Assembly (NCBI GenBank): GCA_013822015.1
Contig: PNJU01000009.1
Location: forward strand, 1-64,000
From: Candidatus Puniceispirillum sp.
Lineage (GTDB): Bacteria > Pseudomonadota > Alphaproteobacteria > Caedimonadales > UBA1908
DNA length: 64,000 bases
Reading direction: 5' to 3'
Position numbers and translations under genes: made by a program
In this document: positions 63,989-64,000 of the stretch, piece by piece
Position numbering within the stretch: position 1 is the first letter of the stretch
Layout: each line of letters starts with the position of its first letter
Notes under the pieces: generated by a model
What the model saw: only the letters and a program-made list of their open reading frames with translations
Databases searched by the model: none
Told to the model about the DNA's origin: nothing

Positions 63989-64000
63989 GGCCGCCCCTTT

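Overview
The window reads as a gene-dense bacterial chromosome of medium GC content. The complete nuoA-N operon followed by birA, coaX and ribonuclease J, separate glyQ and glyS subunits, Tad-type pseudopilins and a class I PHA synthase all point to an alphaproteobacterium. Several genes look host-directed: two exported F-box proteins with short leucine-rich-type repeats, an exported patatin phospholipase, Sel1 repeats, and an exported protein with a nuclear-localisation-like tail. These suggest a host-associated or intracellular lineage, perhaps Holosporales-like. That placement is inference; no rRNA is present to confirm it.

Layout. 1-3.9 kb: three tandem paralogues built from an unrecognised, tryptophan-marked repeat of about 46 residues. 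3.9-8.7 kb: an accessory patch around the ABC-F gene uup. It holds two inverted copies of a roughly 100-bp MITE-like element, one inserted at a TA in a uracil-DNA-glycosylase-family gene that is now a pseudogene. It also holds an AT-richer nitroreductase/SDR pair, an IS5-type transposase remnant and tRNA-Lys(TTT). 8.8-10.9 kb: tadG-tadE-tadE. 11-16.2 kb: the two F-box proteins, the patatin and a membrane protein. 16.2-22.7 kb: housekeeping genes (CinA-N-like protein, sfsA, map, glyQS, cdd, methyltransferase). 22.9-27.7 kb: a YbhGFSR-like ABC exporter. 27.7-34.7 kb, minus strand: dsbA-like, trxA, phaC, an orphan histidine kinase and an M24 aminopeptidase.

34.9-52.5 kb: one long plus-strand operon, nuoABCDEFGHIJKLMN-birA-coaX-rnj, mostly with overlapping or abutting genes. 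NuoJ is about 90 residues longer than usual. The only sizeable gap in the operon, 62 bp, lies just before nuoJ.

52.5-64 kb: a beta-propeller-like protein, a TerC-family protein, two proteins I do not recognise, a glycosyltransferase and a sugar-nucleotide epimerase, four small or medium exported proteins of unknown function, and a truncated Sel1-repeat protein.

The most novel signals are the 46-residue repeat family, the exported F-box/LRR pair beside a patatin, the NuoJ insertion, the MITE with a reconstructable empty site, and the exported proline-rich protein with a basic tail.
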